In this document: positions 1-7,848 of the stretch, in pieces
Layout of the letters: each line of letters starts with the position of its first letter
How positions within the stretch are numbered: position 1 is the first letter of the stretch
Assembly: GCA_029863645.1 (NCBI GenBank)
Contig: JAOTVA010000017.1
Coordinates: 1 to 37,368 of the forward strand
Source: Gemmatimonadota bacterium
GTDB taxonomy: Bacteria; Gemmatimonadota; Gemmatimonadetes; Longimicrobiales; Gaopeijiaceae
Length of the DNA: 37,368 nucleotides
Direction: 5' to 3'
Program-made: the position numbers and the translations under genes
Notes under the pieces: model-generated
The model's database searches: none
What the model was told of the DNA's origin: nothing
The model's input: the letters and a program-made list of their open reading frames with translations, nothing else

Positions 1-63
1 CGCGCGCGAGCTTTCTCTCCAGCTCTCCGACCACCTAATCTCCGTCGTAGACATCCAACCCCG

Positions 64-561
64 ATGAGTGACATGCCTCCGATCCAGGTGCTGGAAGCCG
101 ATTTCGACGACCCGATCCACCGAGACGGAGTGGTAGCCGTCATTGATTCCTACGCGAGCGACCCCATTGGGGGTGGTCAGCCGCTTTCGGCCGAGGTACG
201 CGAAGCGCTCGGGCCGAAGTTGCGGGACCACCCGACCTCCCGGGTTCTCTTGGCCTTCGCGGACGCCACACCCGTTGGGGCTGCCATCTGTTTCCTCGGT
301 CTATCAACGTTTCGCGCTCAGCCACTCCTCAACATCCACGATCTCGCAGTGGTGCCGGAGTGGCGTGGGCAGGGCGTGGGTCGCGCCCTCTTGGTTGCCG
401 CCGAGGATCTCGCCCGACGTGAGACCTGCTGCAAGCTCACGCTCGAGGTACAGGACGACAACGCACGCGCTCGCGGACTCTACGAGAGCTTCGGGTTCGG
501 GGACTACGTGCTCGACGGGCCGGCCCCAACCCGGTTCCTCACGAAGGAGCTGGAGCCCTGA
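64..561 (+). CDS. GNAT-family N-acetyltransferase
   Basis: A 165-residue cytosolic protein. The acetyl-CoA pyrophosphate-binding motif A is clear in the middle: a beta strand (DLAVVPEW) is followed by RGQGVGRALL, which fits the family R/Q-x-x-G-x-G/A signature. Motif B-like sequence follows (LEVQDDNARARGLYESFGF), as is usual for GNAT enzymes that acetylate small amines or protein N-termini. The length is typical of a single-domain GNAT. The ATG at 64 is the first in frame. The substrate cannot be told from sequence. It stands alone; the next gene begins about 140 bases downstream. Confidence 0.9.
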   Translation: MSDMPPIQVLEADFDDPIHRDGVVAVIDSYASDPIGGGQPLSAEVREALGPKLRDHPTSRVLLAFADATPVGAAICFLGLSTFRAQPLLNIHDLAVVPEWRGQGVGRALLVAAEDLARRETCCKLTLEVQDDNARARGLYESFGFGDYVLDGPAPTRFLTKELEP

Positions 562-638
562 GGCTTCCCCCCACCCTCGCGTCAGCGCAGTCCCGACAGA
601 CACCGACGCGCCTCCTCAACATCGTTCGGTATGTTCGG

Positions 639-673
639 GCATGCCGGCCTAAAGGTCAGTTCGCCCGGCATGC
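639..673 (+). promoter_or_regulatory. inverted repeat in the leader of the small lipoprotein gene
   Basis: GCATGCCGG at 639-647 is matched by its reverse complement CCGGCATGC at 665-673, leaving a 17-base loop. It lies 27 bases upstream of the ATG at 700. It could be an mRNA hairpin or a protein-binding site. There is no U-run after it, so it is not an obvious terminator for the acetyltransferase gene. Confidence 0.3.
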
Positions 674-699
674 TCGATCCGAGATGGGGGGACTACGCG

Positions 700-819
700 A
701 TGAAGACGCTGCGCACCGCGGTTGCACTAGGGGTTGGAATCGCGCTTCTCGGGGGCTGTGACGGCGGAGATTCGCCGGCCACTTCGAGTGGCGGGATGGC
801 GCCAGAAGCGGACAACTGA
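700..819 (+). CDS. very small lipoprotein (39 aa)
   Basis: Starting at the ATG at 700 the product is 39 residues long: a basic N-terminus (MKTLRT), a hydrophobic core, and a lipobox LLGGC with Cys at about position 20. A short, low-complexity Gly/Ser/Asp tail follows. A G-run about 8 bases upstream can act as ribosome binding site. It resembles entericidin-size lipoproteins in layout only; no homology is claimed. Frame and spacing (13 bases before the next ATG at 833) suggest co-transcription with the fusion gene downstream. The small size means it could be fortuitous. Confidence 0.5.
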   Translation: MKTLRTAVALGVGIALLGGCDGGDSPATSSGGMAPEADN

Positions 820-832
820 GCGCCGACCCTCT

Positions 833-2458
833 ATGGCAACGGACAAAGGGGTAGACGTTCATATCCGCGAGGCCGTCGAGACGGAGGCTCCCCAAATAGT
901 GGAGCTCTATCGCGCGGTCTATGGGACCGGGTACGTGTATGCCCGATTCTACGACGAGCGTGAGATCACTCGCATGGTCTTCGACGAGGACACGCTTGTG
1001 CTCATCGCGGAGGATACCGCTTCCGGCCGCGTGGTCGGCTCGGCCGCCGTGCTATTCACGAAGGGCGCCTATACGGACTTGGTCGGCGAATTCGGACGGC
1101 TCGTGGTACACCCTGAATTCCGCGGCCGGAGGATCGGAACGCGGCTGATGGCGGAGCGCCTTTCCCGCGTCGGCGGGCGTCTCCACGTGGCGTTCGCCGA
1201 GGTGCGTGTGCACGCCCCAGACTCTGCGCAGATCTCGCAGCGCCACGGCTTCGTGCCCGTGGGCGCGTTGCCGCAGAAGCTCGCGTTCGGCGGGACCCGG
1301 GAGCACGCGGCGTATCTCGTGAGGTACTTCGGAGACGCGCTGGCACTCAGGAAGAACCACCCGCGCATCATCCCGGAGGCCCACCACCTGGCGGTGGTTG
1401 CCTTGAGCAATGCGGGCATCGAACCCGACGTCGTGATCGACGAGGATGCCCGGGCCTACCCGGGGAATACGTCGTTCGACCTAAAGGATCTCACGGCCGA
1501 GGGCTACACGTCGTTGCTTCGCATCGAGAGGGGACGCATCAGGCATCGTGAGATCTTCGGTCCTCAGCGCCTCCACTACGGTCTGTTCAAGCTGGCTGCG
1601 TCCCGCTCGAACTACATCGTGGCCCGCGACGGTGCTCGCATTGTCGGGGCGGTAGGATACACCACAACTGAACTCGAGCAGACCGTACGCGTGTTCGAGG
1701 TCATTCACACGGCCGAGGAAGTCATCCGGCATCTTTTCGAAGCACTGCAAGAGCGCTGCGAGGCCCAGCAGACGGTTAACGTGGAGATCGACGTAAGCGC
1801 CCACGCTCCTCGGATGCAGCGTACTCTGCTCGAGATGGGTTACCTGCCTTGCGCCTATGTGCCCGCCCTGGCGTTTGATGACGTCGAGCGCGTCGATGTC
1901 GTGAAGATGTATCGCCTCATGGGGGACCTGGAGGATCTTCCGTTCGACGCGCCGGAGCCCACGCTCTCGGTAGGGCAATACGTGCTCGGCCAGTTCGCCC
2001 GCCGGGATGTGATACCCCGCCTGGCGCGCGCCATGGACCGCCTCGATATCTGCCGCGGGCTCACTCAGGAGCAAACGACCCGCCTGCTGGGCGAGTTCAC
2101 CACGGGTGACATTGAGTCAGGCAGCGAGATCTTTGGACAGGGGGCATCCCCTGAAAGGATGGTGCTGATTGTCGACGGCCACGCTCGAGTCCTTATCGAC
2201 GGTGAACTCGTGGGAAGCGTGGGGCCAGGCGAGAGCCTGGGTGAGGTATCGTTCATGAACAACACCCCACACTCCGCGGCGGCCGTCGCGCAGACGGACA
2301 TGGAAGTCGGCATCCTCACTCGGGAACGATTGGACACGCTGGTCCGCCGTCGTACGGACATCGGGGCCATCGTCTATCGCAACCTCGCCCATGGGCTCGG
2401 CGAAAAGCTCCGCCGAGCCGACCGCAGGCTCACATCGAAGCGACCGTCTTCACACTGA
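833..2458 (+). CDS. acetyltransferase fused to a C-terminal cyclic-nucleotide-binding-fold domain
   Basis: A 541-residue protein counted from the ATG at 833. Residues about 8-165 are a GNAT domain whose motif A is LVVHPEFRGRRIGTRL (about 90-105). Residues about 200-370 look like a second, weaker GNAT-like domain (YIVARDGARIVGAVGY). Residues about 410-520 are a cNMP/CRP-type beta-roll (EIFGQGASPERMVLIVDG, then GESLGEVSFMN). No helix-turn-helix follows, so it is not a CRP transcription factor. Mycobacterial PatA-type lysine acetyltransferases also join these domains, but in the reverse order. In the phosphate-binding cassette the usual Pro-Arg-Ser/x-Ala reads Pro-His-Ser-Ala, so normal cAMP binding is doubtful. 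Its stop overlaps the convergent glycerate kinase end by 9 bases. Confidence 0.85.
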   Translation: MATDKGVDVHIREAVETEAPQIVELYRAVYGTGYVYARFYDEREITRMVFDEDTLVLIAEDTASGRVVGSAAVLFTKGAYTDLVGEFGRLVVHPEFRGRRIGTRLMAERLSRVGGRLHVAFAEVRVHAPDSAQISQRHGFVPVGALPQKLAFGGTREHAAYLVRYFGDALALRKNHPRIIPEAHHLAVVALSNAGIEPDVVIDEDARAYPGNTSFDLKDLTAEGYTSLLRIERGRIRHREIFGPQRLHYGLFKLAASRSNYIVARDGARIVGAVGYTTTELEQTVRVFEVIHTAEEVIRHLFEALQERCEAQQTVNVEIDVSAHAPRMQRTLLEMGYLPCAYVPALAFDDVERVDVVKMYRLMGDLEDLPFDAPEPTLSVGQYVLGQFARRDVIPRLARAMDRLDICRGLTQEQTTRLLGEFTTGDIESGSEIFGQGASPERMVLIVDGHARVLIDGELVGSVGPGESLGEVSFMNNTPHSAAAVAQTDMEVGILTRERLDTLVRRRTDIGAIVYRNLAHGLGEKLRRADRRLTSKRPSSH

Positions 2459-3589
2459 AGCCCGGGTCAGCGAGCGCGCCCACCGCATCGCGGACGCCTC
2501 GATCAGCTCGCTTCCGCGCTGGAGCGCCTCGTCGACCCGTATGTCAGGCGGCGACACCGCCTCGAACGACTCGATCCGCTGCCCAGCAGCACGGACGGCC
2601 TCCGCGTCCAGCGAGCCGGCGAGGACGGCCACCTTGCACCCGGCCCGCTCCGCCCTCGCCAACACGCCGGAAACGACCTTGCCGCTGAGCGACTGCGTGT
2701 CGAATCGGCCTTCGCCCGTGATGACCCAGTCAGCGCCCGCAAGTGCTTCGTCCAACCCGCTCGCGTCCATGACCGCTTCGATGCCGGACACGAGGTCGGC
2801 ATCGAGAAACGCCACGGCCCCGGCGCCGAGCCCTCCCGCCGCGCCGGCGCCTGGGATGTCGTGCACAGCAACGCCCAAGTCGCGCTCGATCGCCTCTGCC
2901 AGAGTGGACAGGCCTGCCTCCAGGCGCTCGACCACTTGGGGCGTAGCTCCCTTCTGAGGCCCGAAAACCCTCGCCGCCCCACGCTCGCCCAGGAGCGGGT
3001 TGTCGACGTCGCACAGCACGCGCACTTCCACGTCGCGGTCCAGGCGAGCGGGAGGAGGCACGATTCGATGGATGTCCTCCAGCCCGGCCCCACCCAAGGC
3101 GACATCCCGGCCCTGGCGATCCGAAAAGCGCCACCCGAGAGCCCGCGCCGCTCCTGTACCCCCATCGACCGTCGCGCTCCCTCCAACGGCGAGCCATAAG
3201 ATGGCGGGTCGTCTGCCGAAGGCTGCGGCGAGCTGTTCACCCGTACCGAATGTGGTCGCGGCCAACGGGTCGAGCTCGTCCGGGCGAAGCAGTTCCAGGC
3301 CGCTCGCTGTCGCCATCTCCACGAGGGCACCGGGTCCCGCTGCGGGCAGCCACGCGTAACCACCGGTAACCCTTCGCGGGGGCAGAGGGCCGGTCACCTC
3401 GACTTCGACCCACTCACCTCGGGACGCAGAGAGAATGGTCTTGGCCGTGCCCTCTCCGCCGTCCGCCATCGGCCGGCGCCGAACATCTGCGTGGGGCAGC
3501 ACTGCCACCAGGCCCCGCTGCACCGCTTCACATGCCTCGACAGCGGATACGCTGCCCTTGAACGAGTCCATCGCAACGACGATTCGCAC
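2450..3589 (-). CDS. glxK: glycerate 2-kinase (GlxK/GarK family)
   Basis: 379 residues, the normal length for this family. It begins with the family signature DSFKGSVSA at about 8-16, has PMADGGEGT near 41-49, and near the C-terminal third has the Gly-rich stretch GAGAAGGLGAGA followed by DWVITGEGRFDTQSL. Known members phosphorylate glycerate to 2-phosphoglycerate with ATP, the last step in using glyoxylate or glycolate via tartronate semialdehyde. The start is a GTG at 3589 with GGGAG placed 7 bases upstream. Only 10 bases separate it from the malate synthase stop, so the two are surely co-transcribed. Confidence 0.93.
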   Translation of the reverse strand: MRIVVAMDSFKGSVSAVEACEAVQRGLVAVLPHADVRRRPMADGGEGTAKTILSASRGEWVEVEVTGPLPPRRVTGGYAWLPAAGPGALVEMATASGLELLRPDELDPLAATTFGTGEQLAAAFGRRPAILWLAVGGSATVDGGTGAARALGWRFSDRQGRDVALGGAGLEDIHRIVPPPARLDRDVEVRVLCDVDNPLLGERGAARVFGPQKGATPQVVERLEAGLSTLAEAIERDLGVAVHDIPGAGAAGGLGAGAVAFLDADLVSGIEAVMDASGLDEALAGADWVITGEGRFDTQSLSGKVVSGVLARAERAGCKVAVLAGSLDAEAVRAAGQRIESFEAVSPPDIRVDEALQRGSELIEASAMRWARSLTRASV

Positions 3590-3599
3590 AGCACACTCC

Positions 3600-5480
3600 C
3601 TATGCGAAGTCGAGATTCTCGGTGATTCTGGTGCCGTCTTCCGCGAAGGCTTCGAGGTACAGCCGGATGCGCTCCTTTGCCGTCTCGAGGTCGACGTTGT
3701 CGATGTTGAGATTGAGCAGATCGATATACCAGGGTGCCTTGATGGGTGACTTCACGTACGACTCCACGATCTCACCGGCGATCGGCAGCGTCGTCGCCTT
3801 CGAGTCGTCGTGCACGTCACGGTTTCCGGCCCGGTGGAGCTTCTCCATCTCCTCAGCGAAGAGCCGTTCGAACAGCTCCAGCGTGAACACGTCCCCGGCA
3901 CTGACGGCCGTATCCGAATCGTCCTCGGTGAGGCGACCACCCTTGTGCACCCACTCCCAGAGGATGCTCAGACGAATCTCACCGGTCGCCGCGTCTTCCA
4001 TGAGATAAAGGATGTCCTCGTTGCCGAAGAAGTCCGCGGGTTTGAGAGCAGCGGCCTGCATGCCCTGCCCAAGCGCGTTGCCGTACTGGAGGCCGACGCT
4101 CAGCAGGTTGCGGGCGCCTCGGACGGTGCGCGGAGCCGGCTCCAACAAGAAGAGATCTGATGCGTCCTTGTCCGTATAGGTCAGGCTAGGAAAGGAACGA
4201 CCCGCCTGGTTCGCCTCGCTGACCTTCTCCCACACCGGCCTCACGATGTGTACCATCTTCCAGTGCGCGACCCACTTGCCACTCGCGCCCTCGCGCTGTT
4301 CCCGCTCGGCCCCCTGCACCGCGCGGGCCATGCTGTCCTCGACACCCTGCGCTGAACCCACGGGGATGTTCGGTTCCATGCCGCCCTGCCAGAGCGCGTA
4401 ACGCCCGTTACGGTCTGGCGTATTCACCGCGCGGCGCACGCGGTCTTCGTAGACGCGCATGTATCCGAACGTCATGCCGATGGCTTCGATGTTCGGATTC
4501 ACGAAGTCCGGATCCCAGGCGACCGCGTCCGACACTGAGTTGATGTAGTCCCAGCGCCCGGTGTTGAAACCGACGAAGTGGAGTCCTAACGCCGCTCGGA
4601 TCTCCATGAGCTGAAAAGACGCCTCTACCTGTTCGACGAGCACGTAGACCTTGATGGTCCCTACTTGCAGTCCCAGATGCCGTTCCAGCTGCGTCAGGAC
4701 CTGGTTCCAGATGCTGGCCTCCTCGGCCGTCTGGATCTTCGGGAGATACAGAACGACCGACCGACCGGCGTCGCGCAACGCCTGTTGGTTGTTCACGACG
4801 TACAGGCACGCATCGACGATCGAGGCAGAAAAGCCCGACCCGTCCGCAGCACGGATGTGGCGGTCGTCTAGGTGCATACCGCGGGCCCGGAAGATGATCG
4901 TCGTGACGTCGAGCTGCTCCTTCCAGTCGGAAACGATCGGCCGACCGAAGAAGCCCTGAGACCACGCATTCATCTCCGCGGCGACAGCCTCCGCCGCGGT
5001 CATGAAGACGTCGTCCCGGGCGATGGCGAGCTTGAGGTTGCGTTGGTTATCGAGCGACATCGACTCGGTCTGGCCGAGGGCGTCCTCGCCATCGAACATC
5101 CACCCGTCGGCACCGCTGAGGAGCGCATACGCGACGTTACGAATCGAGCGGGCGAGGGTGGACCTCGGCTTGGCGGCGGGTCCGGTCCCCTGAATCCACT
5201 GACGCTCGAGGTCCTTGGGGATCGGACTGCCGTCGAAGTCCCCGTCCCGCGCCGCCTGCACGGTGATGTCGGTGCCCGCGATGGTGCTCTCGGCGGGAAG
5301 GAACGCGATGCGCTCGCGGCCGCGCGCCCGCGCGGCTCGACGCTCGATGCGCTTACGCATCCCGTCCTTGATGGCTCCGTCTAGCGGAGCGAGTACCCCC
5401 AATGCCTCCAGGGCTTCGGGCGTATAGATGTCGGCGTAGTCGCGCTCGAGCCCCGAGCGGATCTCGATGGGTTTGGTCAT
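3600..5480 (-). CDS. aceB: malate synthase (A/G superfamily)
   Basis: A 626-residue cytosolic enzyme condensing glyoxylate with acetyl-CoA to malate. Family landmarks appear in order: WMFDGEDA (127-134), FRARGMHLDD (197-206, catalytic Arg), PKIQTAEEA (248-256), LVEQVEASFQ (281-290, metal-ligand Glu), GFNTGRWDYI (304-313, metal-ligand Asp), QGGMEPNIP (365-373), GKWVAHWKMV (401-410) and MEDAATGEI (494-502, catalytic-base Asp). All expected active-site residues are present. It is about 90 residues longer than typical MSA, mostly through a longer C-terminal half. The ATG at 5480 is chosen because GGCGGAG lies upstream; an in-frame extension to 5645 would run through a terminator hairpin. It pairs with glycerate kinase as a glyoxylate-consumption operon; no isocitrate lyase is in the window. 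Confidence 0.93.
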   Translation of the reverse strand: MTKPIEIRSGLERDYADIYTPEALEALGVLAPLDGAIKDGMRKRIERRAARARGRERIAFLPAESTIAGTDITVQAARDGDFDGSPIPKDLERQWIQGTGPAAKPRSTLARSIRNVAYALLSGADGWMFDGEDALGQTESMSLDNQRNLKLAIARDDVFMTAAEAVAAEMNAWSQGFFGRPIVSDWKEQLDVTTIIFRARGMHLDDRHIRAADGSGFSASIVDACLYVVNNQQALRDAGRSVVLYLPKIQTAEEASIWNQVLTQLERHLGLQVGTIKVYVLVEQVEASFQLMEIRAALGLHFVGFNTGRWDYINSVSDAVAWDPDFVNPNIEAIGMTFGYMRVYEDRVRRAVNTPDRNGRYALWQGGMEPNIPVGSAQGVEDSMARAVQGAEREQREGASGKWVAHWKMVHIVRPVWEKVSEANQAGRSFPSLTYTDKDASDLFLLEPAPRTVRGARNLLSVGLQYGNALGQGMQAAALKPADFFGNEDILYLMEDAATGEIRLSILWEWVHKGGRLTEDDSDTAVSAGDVFTLELFERLFAEEMEKLHRAGNRDVHDDSKATTLPIAGEIVESYVKSPIKAPWYIDLLNLNIDNVDLETAKERIRLYLEAFAEDGTRITENLDFA

Positions 5481-5524
5481 GCGGTATTCTCCGCCCGATC
5501 CGAGCCCTCCGCAATCATGAAAGA

Positions 5525-5556
5525 AGCCCCGGGGCCAACGTTCTGGCCCCGGGGCT
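5525..5556 (-). terminator. rho-independent terminator of the first PQQ dehydrogenase gene
   Basis: A perfect 13-bp stem (AGCCCCGGGGCCA with its complement) encloses a 6-base loop. On the minus strand it is followed by a T-rich stretch (TTCTTTC). It lies 31 bases past the PQQ dehydrogenase stop at 5587 and insulates the malate synthase gene. Confidence 0.88.
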
Positions 5557-5586
5557 GTCTCATGGCAGCAAGCGCTACCGCTCGGA

Positions 5587-7677
5587 CTAGTGCGCGTCCC
5601 CAGCCTGCGGCATCGCAGCCGGAAGACCGAAGGCAGCCAGCCCATCCTGCAGCTGCACGAGCACGTACTGATGTCCGTTGTGCTCCCAACTCGACATGCC
5701 GTAGCGGGTCACACCCGGAATTTCGATGGCTCCGACGCGCTCGCCCGTCGTCTTGTCGATGGCGAACAGCATCGGCTGGTTGTCTGCGTCCATCCCCGAC
5801 GCGAAGAGCAGGTTGGGACTGACAACCATGGCCGAGTGGCCACCCCGTCCACGGTTGACCATGACGTTGGGCACGCCTTGGAGCAGCGGGTGGTTGCGGA
5901 TGAAGTCCTGATCCGCCTGCGGTGCGTCCCCGTTGGGGATCGTCCACAGGTGCTCGCCTGTGTTCAAGTCGATGGCGACGATACGCCCTTCGGGACCCTT
6001 CCAGAGGTCGAGCCCCTCGAGGGTCGGATTACCGCCCCCGCCCCCGCCGCCGCCCCTCGAGTACTGCGAGTACGTCACACCGGTCTGCTCGGGGCTGTCG
6101 AGCGGTGACTCGATGCCCGGCACGAGCGTGGTGGCCCCACACCCGCCAGTCTGCGAGGTGATGAAAATGACGCCGGCCACAGGGTCCGCCACCGCGGGCC
6201 CGGTAATGTTTGAGCCGCCGCCCCCGCCTGGGCAGACTCGTCCGTTCCCCGTCGATATGCCGGGGACGATCGGCGGATTGAATAGCGGCGCGAAGAGGTC
6301 GTTCTCCTCGGCAATCTGGTACGCCCTCTCGTAGATCTCGGGCGTATAGTCGATGAGGTGCTCCGGTTGACGACCCTGCAGGTCGTATGGCGCGGGCCGC
6401 GTCGGGAAGGGCTGCGTTGGCGCGAGCTGCTCGCCTGGCGCTGTCGACTGCGGCACGGGCCGCTCCTCGATGGGCCAGATCGGCTCACCCGTTTCGCGGT
6501 CCAGAGCGTACAGGAAGACCTGCTTGGTCGCCTGGAAGAGACCTTTCACCTCGCGCCCGTCCACCGTGACGTCCATCAGGACCGGGGCGGTCGGCGTGTC
6601 GTAGTTCCAGATGTCGTGATGCACGAACTGGTAGTGCCAGCGGCGCTCCCCAGTATCGGTGTCCAACGCGATCACGCTCGTGCTGAAGAGGTTGTCGCCC
6701 GGATGGTGCCCGCCGTAGAAGTCGATGGTCGGACCGTTGGTCACGATGTAGACGAGCCCCAGCTCGGGATCGGCGGACATCGGTGCCCACGAAGACACGT
6801 CGCCCGTCCATTCCCAGGCATCGTTCTCCCACGTCTCGTGCCCGAATTCACCGGGCCGTGGAATGACGTTGAATCTCCACTTGTAGGCGCCTGTGGCAGC
6901 GTCGTAGGCCAGGATGTCGCCCGGCACCATCTCGATCCTCGTCTGGTTGTACCCCTGCTCGGCGGAGTTACCCACGACGACCGTCCCGTTCACTACGATT
7001 GGAGGGGACGAGGCCGTGATGTATCCGAGCTCCAGCGGAATGCCTTGATAGGCGTCGTACGGCTCATCCCAATTCTCCCACGGGCCCCAACCCTCGATCA
7101 GGTCGGCGACCAGGTCGATCGCGCCGGACTCGGGGAAGCCCTCGACCGGGACCGCCTCACCCCAATCCTCGAGCGGCTGGCCCGTGTCAGCGTCCAGCGC
7201 ATGGAGGAAGAATCCCGGAGATGTGATGAAGACCACGCCGCCGCGACCGGGGACCTCGGCAAAGGCCACACCCTTCCCGTAGCCCTTTCGCATCGAGTAG
7301 TCGTGGCGATGGGTGTTGGGCTCGGTGAAACTCCAGATCAGCTCGCCGTTGTCCGGGTTCAGGGCGATGACGTGCCTGCGATCGCCCGTCACGGTGATCA
7401 GCTTGCCGTCGACATAGGACGGCGTCGCGCGGGGCGTGCTGGGACCGAAGCTCGCGGCGTTGAAGCGCCACAGCAGCGTCATCTCTTCGAAGTTGTCCCT
7501 GGTGATCTCGTTGGCCGGCGTATACCTCGTGTGCCAGGCATCGCCTCCGAGGTACGTCCACAGACCGCTCTCCGTCCCTGGACCCTGTGCCACGAGCGTC
7601 CACGGCGCCACGACAAACACGCCAAGGGCGAGCCATGCGCACGAGGCTAGACGGCGGTACCGCTTCTGGTTCTTCAT
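5587..7677 (-). CDS. exported PQQ-dependent dehydrogenase, paralog 1
   Basis: 696 residues from the ATG at 7677, preceded by GGGAGGGG. The N-terminus is a Sec signal peptide ([16 protein letters not shown]). The rest is a quinoprotein beta-propeller with repeated tryptophan-docking motifs of the A-x-D-x-x-x-G-x-x-x-W type: [55 protein letters not shown]. Such enzymes oxidise alcohols or sugars in the periplasm and pass electrons to cytochromes or quinone. It resembles soluble glucose/alcohol-type PQQ dehydrogenases; the substrate is unknown. It carries an eight-glycine run near RGGGG...NPTLEGL that the neighbouring paralog lacks. It is a tandem duplicate of the next gene upstream, but both have separate promoters and terminators. 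Confidence 0.9.
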   Translation of the reverse strand: MKNQKRYRRLASCAWLALGVFVVAPWTLVAQGPGTESGLWTYLGGDAWHTRYTPANEITRDNFEEMTLLWRFNAASFGPSTPRATPSYVDGKLITVTGDRRHVIALNPDNGELIWSFTEPNTHRHDYSMRKGYGKGVAFAEVPGRGGVVFITSPGFFLHALDADTGQPLEDWGEAVPVEGFPESGAIDLVADLIEGWGPWENWDEPYDAYQGIPLELGYITASSPPIVVNGTVVVGNSAEQGYNQTRIEMVPGDILAYDAATGAYKWRFNVIPRPGEFGHETWENDAWEWTGDVSSWAPMSADPELGLVYIVTNGPTIDFYGGHHPGDNLFSTSVIALDTDTGERRWHYQFVHHDIWNYDTPTAPVLMDVTVDGREVKGLFQATKQVFLYALDRETGEPIWPIEERPVPQSTAPGEQLAPTQPFPTRPAPYDLQGRQPEHLIDYTPEIYERAYQIAEENDLFAPLFNPPIVPGISTGNGRVCPGGGGGSNITGPAVADPVAGVIFITSQTGGCGATTLVPGIESPLDSPEQTGVTYSQYSRGGGGGGGGNPTLEGLDLWKGPEGRIVAIDLNTGEHLWTIPNGDAPQADQDFIRNHPLLQGVPNVMVNRGRGGHSAMVVSPNLLFASGMDADNQPMLFAIDKTTGERVGAIEIPGVTRYGMSSWEHNGHQYVLVQLQDGLAAFGLPAAMPQAGDAH

Positions 7678-7741
7678 CGTTCTGCCCCTCCCGGGTGGTT
7701 CGACTACCGCCGTCGAAGCCGTCGCCGCGACGCGGTTCGGT

Positions 7742-7770
7742 AGGCTACGGGCCAGCAGCGCCCCCGACAA
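7742..7770 (-). promoter_or_regulatory. sigma70-type promoter of PQQ dehydrogenase 1
   Basis: On the minus strand TTGTCG (7770-7765) is followed after exactly 17 bases by TAGCCT (7747-7742), with GGCCCG directly before the -10. The same arrangement stands in front of the second PQQ gene. It leaves a leader of roughly 55-60 bases before the ATG at 7677. Confidence 0.65.
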
Positions 7771-7793
7771 GGCCCCACACACGGGCAAAGAAA

Positions 7794-7827
7794 CAGCCCC
7801 GGAGCCGCTCTAGCGACTCCGGGGCTG
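7794..7827 (-). terminator. rho-independent terminator of PQQ dehydrogenase 2
   Basis: A perfect 11-bp stem, CAGCCCCGGAG with CTCCGGGGCTG, and a 12-base loop. On the minus strand TTTCTTTG follows. It begins 22 bases after the stop of the second PQQ gene (7849) and its stem sequence resembles that of the terminator at 5525-5556. Confidence 0.87.
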
Positions 7828-7848
7828 CGTGCTGTGCTGCGGTGCTTC

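Noticed and set aside
5481-5524. TTGCGG-17-GAGAAT as promoter of malate synthase
   Set aside because: The -10 would fall on the ribosome site, making the message leaderless despite a good Shine-Dalgarno. Another promoter or read-through is more likely.
6358-7650. Long open frame (430 codons) on the plus strand opposite PQQ dehydrogenase 1
   Set aside because: It is the antisense shadow of a well supported propeller gene; composition is rich in Arg/His/Val with no fold motif. GC-rich coding strands often leave such frames.
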